Assembly (NCBI GenBank): GCA_003157895.1
Contig: PMKW01000056.1
Location: forward strand, 1-5,832
Origin: Methanoregula sp.
GTDB taxonomy: Archaea; Halobacteriota; Methanomicrobia; Methanomicrobiales; Methanospirillaceae
Direction of reading: 5' to 3'
DNA: 5,832 nucleotides
Shown here: positions 5,401 through 5,832 of the stretch, one piece after another
How positions within the stretch are numbered: the first letter of the stretch is position 1
Layout of the letters: the number at the start of each line of letters is the position of its first letter
Position numbers and translations under genes: made by a program
The notes under the pieces: model-generated
Databases searched by the model: none
Seen by the model: the letters and a program-made list of their open reading frames with translations, nothing else
What the model was told of the DNA's origin: nothing

Positions 5401-5627
5401 TGGACTTCATGCTTGCCCTCGCAGGAATCCTCCTCCTCGCGATCCTGTTCCTGTACATCAGCCAGGTCTTTAAAATCCCGAGCATTGTCTCCTTCCTCGT
5501 CATCGGCATGCTCGCCGGACCCTATGGTTTGGGGCTCATCACGGATAAAACAGGTCATGAGGCTTGCGATGACGATAAAAGGAGGGCCCCGGAAACAACA
5601 CCCATCAGTGCCGCGGGGTCCGGGTAG
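5400..5627 (+). pseudogene. 5' fragment of a CPA2-family cation:proton antiporter
   Basis: The frame from the ATG at 5400, with an SD site 7 nt upstream, encodes 75 residues, but only the first 49 or so (to 5546) look native. Those residues form two hydrophobic helices. The first is LALAGILLLAILFLYISQVF (5-24). The second is IPSIVSFLVIGMLAGPYGLGL (26-46), with the IPSIVSFLxxGxLAGPxGLGLI pattern typical of the start of KefB/NapA-like CPA2 monovalent cation:H+ antiporters. Full members have about 10-13 membrane helices, so nearly all of the protein is missing. After ITD the frame becomes charged and non-hydrophobic (KTGHEACDDDKRR) because the DNA from about 5547 belongs to an oppositely oriented gene fragment. 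The product would not be functional. It is either a real truncation or rearrangement, or an assembly chimera near a contig end; I favour the latter because of the terminal repeat at 5786-5832. Confidence 0.75.
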
Positions 5628-5821
5628 CGGTAAGAATACCCTGTCGCCAGGTAGACAATCCCGCAGATCCCGGTAACGACAAGACCACGCCGGGCAGAGA
5701 AATACGCTGTATACAGGACCGGGATAAAGAAGAGCTCATAGTTCATGAGGGGATGCGGGAGCGAGAACAAGATAGCGGGGATAAGGGTACAGGATATTAC
5801 CAGTAGGAACGGTACAGGATA
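5555..5821 (-). pseudogene. fragment of a multi-TM sensor-like membrane protein, frameshifted
   Basis: On the minus strand an open frame from just after a TAA (5822-5824) to a TGA at 5555-5557 encodes a strongly hydrophobic segment with no credible ATG start. It has about four membrane helices: around VPFLLVISCTLIPAILF, then NYELFFIPVLYTAYFSARRG, then LVVTGICGIVYLATGY, then AALMGVVSGALL. The short Pro- and Arg-rich turns (LPHPLMNYE, FSARRG, YRYPDP) resemble N-terminal membrane domains of methanogen sensor kinases; this is a recollection-based inference. The last residues (SSSQAS) look unnatural. Adding one T in the T4 run (plus-strand AAAA, 5577-5580) gives FIVIASLMTCFI, a natural continuation of the fourth helix. 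No kinase domain is present. Both ends are damaged: the 5' side by the 25-bp duplication, the 3' side by the junction with the antiporter. Confidence 0.55.
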
Positions 5822-5832
5822 TTACCAGTAGG
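5786..5832 (+). repeat. 22-bp direct repeat, two copies at the window end
   Basis: The 22-nt sequence beginning GGTACAGGAT and ending CCAGTAGG occurs at 5786-5807 and again, identically, at 5811-5832, separated by AAC (period 25 bp). The second copy ends exactly at the last base of the window. Because 25 is not a multiple of three, the duplication breaks the membrane-protein frame on the minus strand (stop at 5822-5824). This looks like an assembly artefact at a contig tip more than a biological repeat. Confidence 0.85.

Noticed and set aside
5274..5558. 94-codon minus frame opposite the antiporter start
   Set aside because: It is the complement of the antiporter's hydrophobic codons, giving an acidic low-complexity product. 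Only its first dozen residues belong to the frameshifted sensor fragment.

Overview
The window looks like a piece of a euryarchaeal methanogen genome, most probably of the order Methanomicrobiales (Methanoregula-like). This rests on several observations. MetRS has the archaeal two-zinc-knuckle form with a fused C-terminal tRNA-binding domain. The tRNA gene has no encoded CCA. AT-rich TATA-like boxes sit about 21-24 nt upstream of most starts, where Shine-Dalgarno sites are missing. Composition is GC-rich in genes and AT-rich at starts. The order-level placement is from memory of these families and was not tested.

Layout from left to right. A 5'-complete but C-terminally cut membrane-anchored protein of unknown function (1-439, minus) lies just downstream of metG (480-2471, minus). 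A 36-bp divergent spacer separates metG from an orphan hypothetical gene (2508-3299, plus). That gene converges on a small secreted protein gene (3393-3893, minus). An 88-bp spacer rich in inverted repeats (3963-4050) lies beyond that gene's promoter. It is followed by a DHH/DHHA1 phosphoesterase gene (4051-5016, minus), which is divergent from a tRNA-Phe(GAA) gene (5137-5210, plus).

The right end is disordered. A CPA2-type cation:proton antiporter starts normally at 5400 with a good ribosome binding site, but homology stops after about 49 residues. From about 5547 on, the sequence reads as an oppositely oriented fragment of a multi-TM sensor-like membrane protein, itself carrying an apparent one-base frameshift. 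The last 47 bases are a 22-bp sequence repeated at a 25-bp period, ending exactly at the window edge. Together these suggest a contig terminus with an assembly chimera, or else a real rearrangement with gene decay.

There is no evidence of an elaborate operon or a new multi-gene system. The genes are mostly individually transcribed housekeeping or lineage-specific units. MetRS and tRNA-Phe serve translation, the DHH enzyme probably nucleotide or small-RNA turnover, and the antiporter (if intact elsewhere) ion homeostasis. The most reviewable points are the uniform TATA-to-start spacing (leaderless-looking genes), the very short divergent promoter, the orphan 263-aa protein, and the broken right end.
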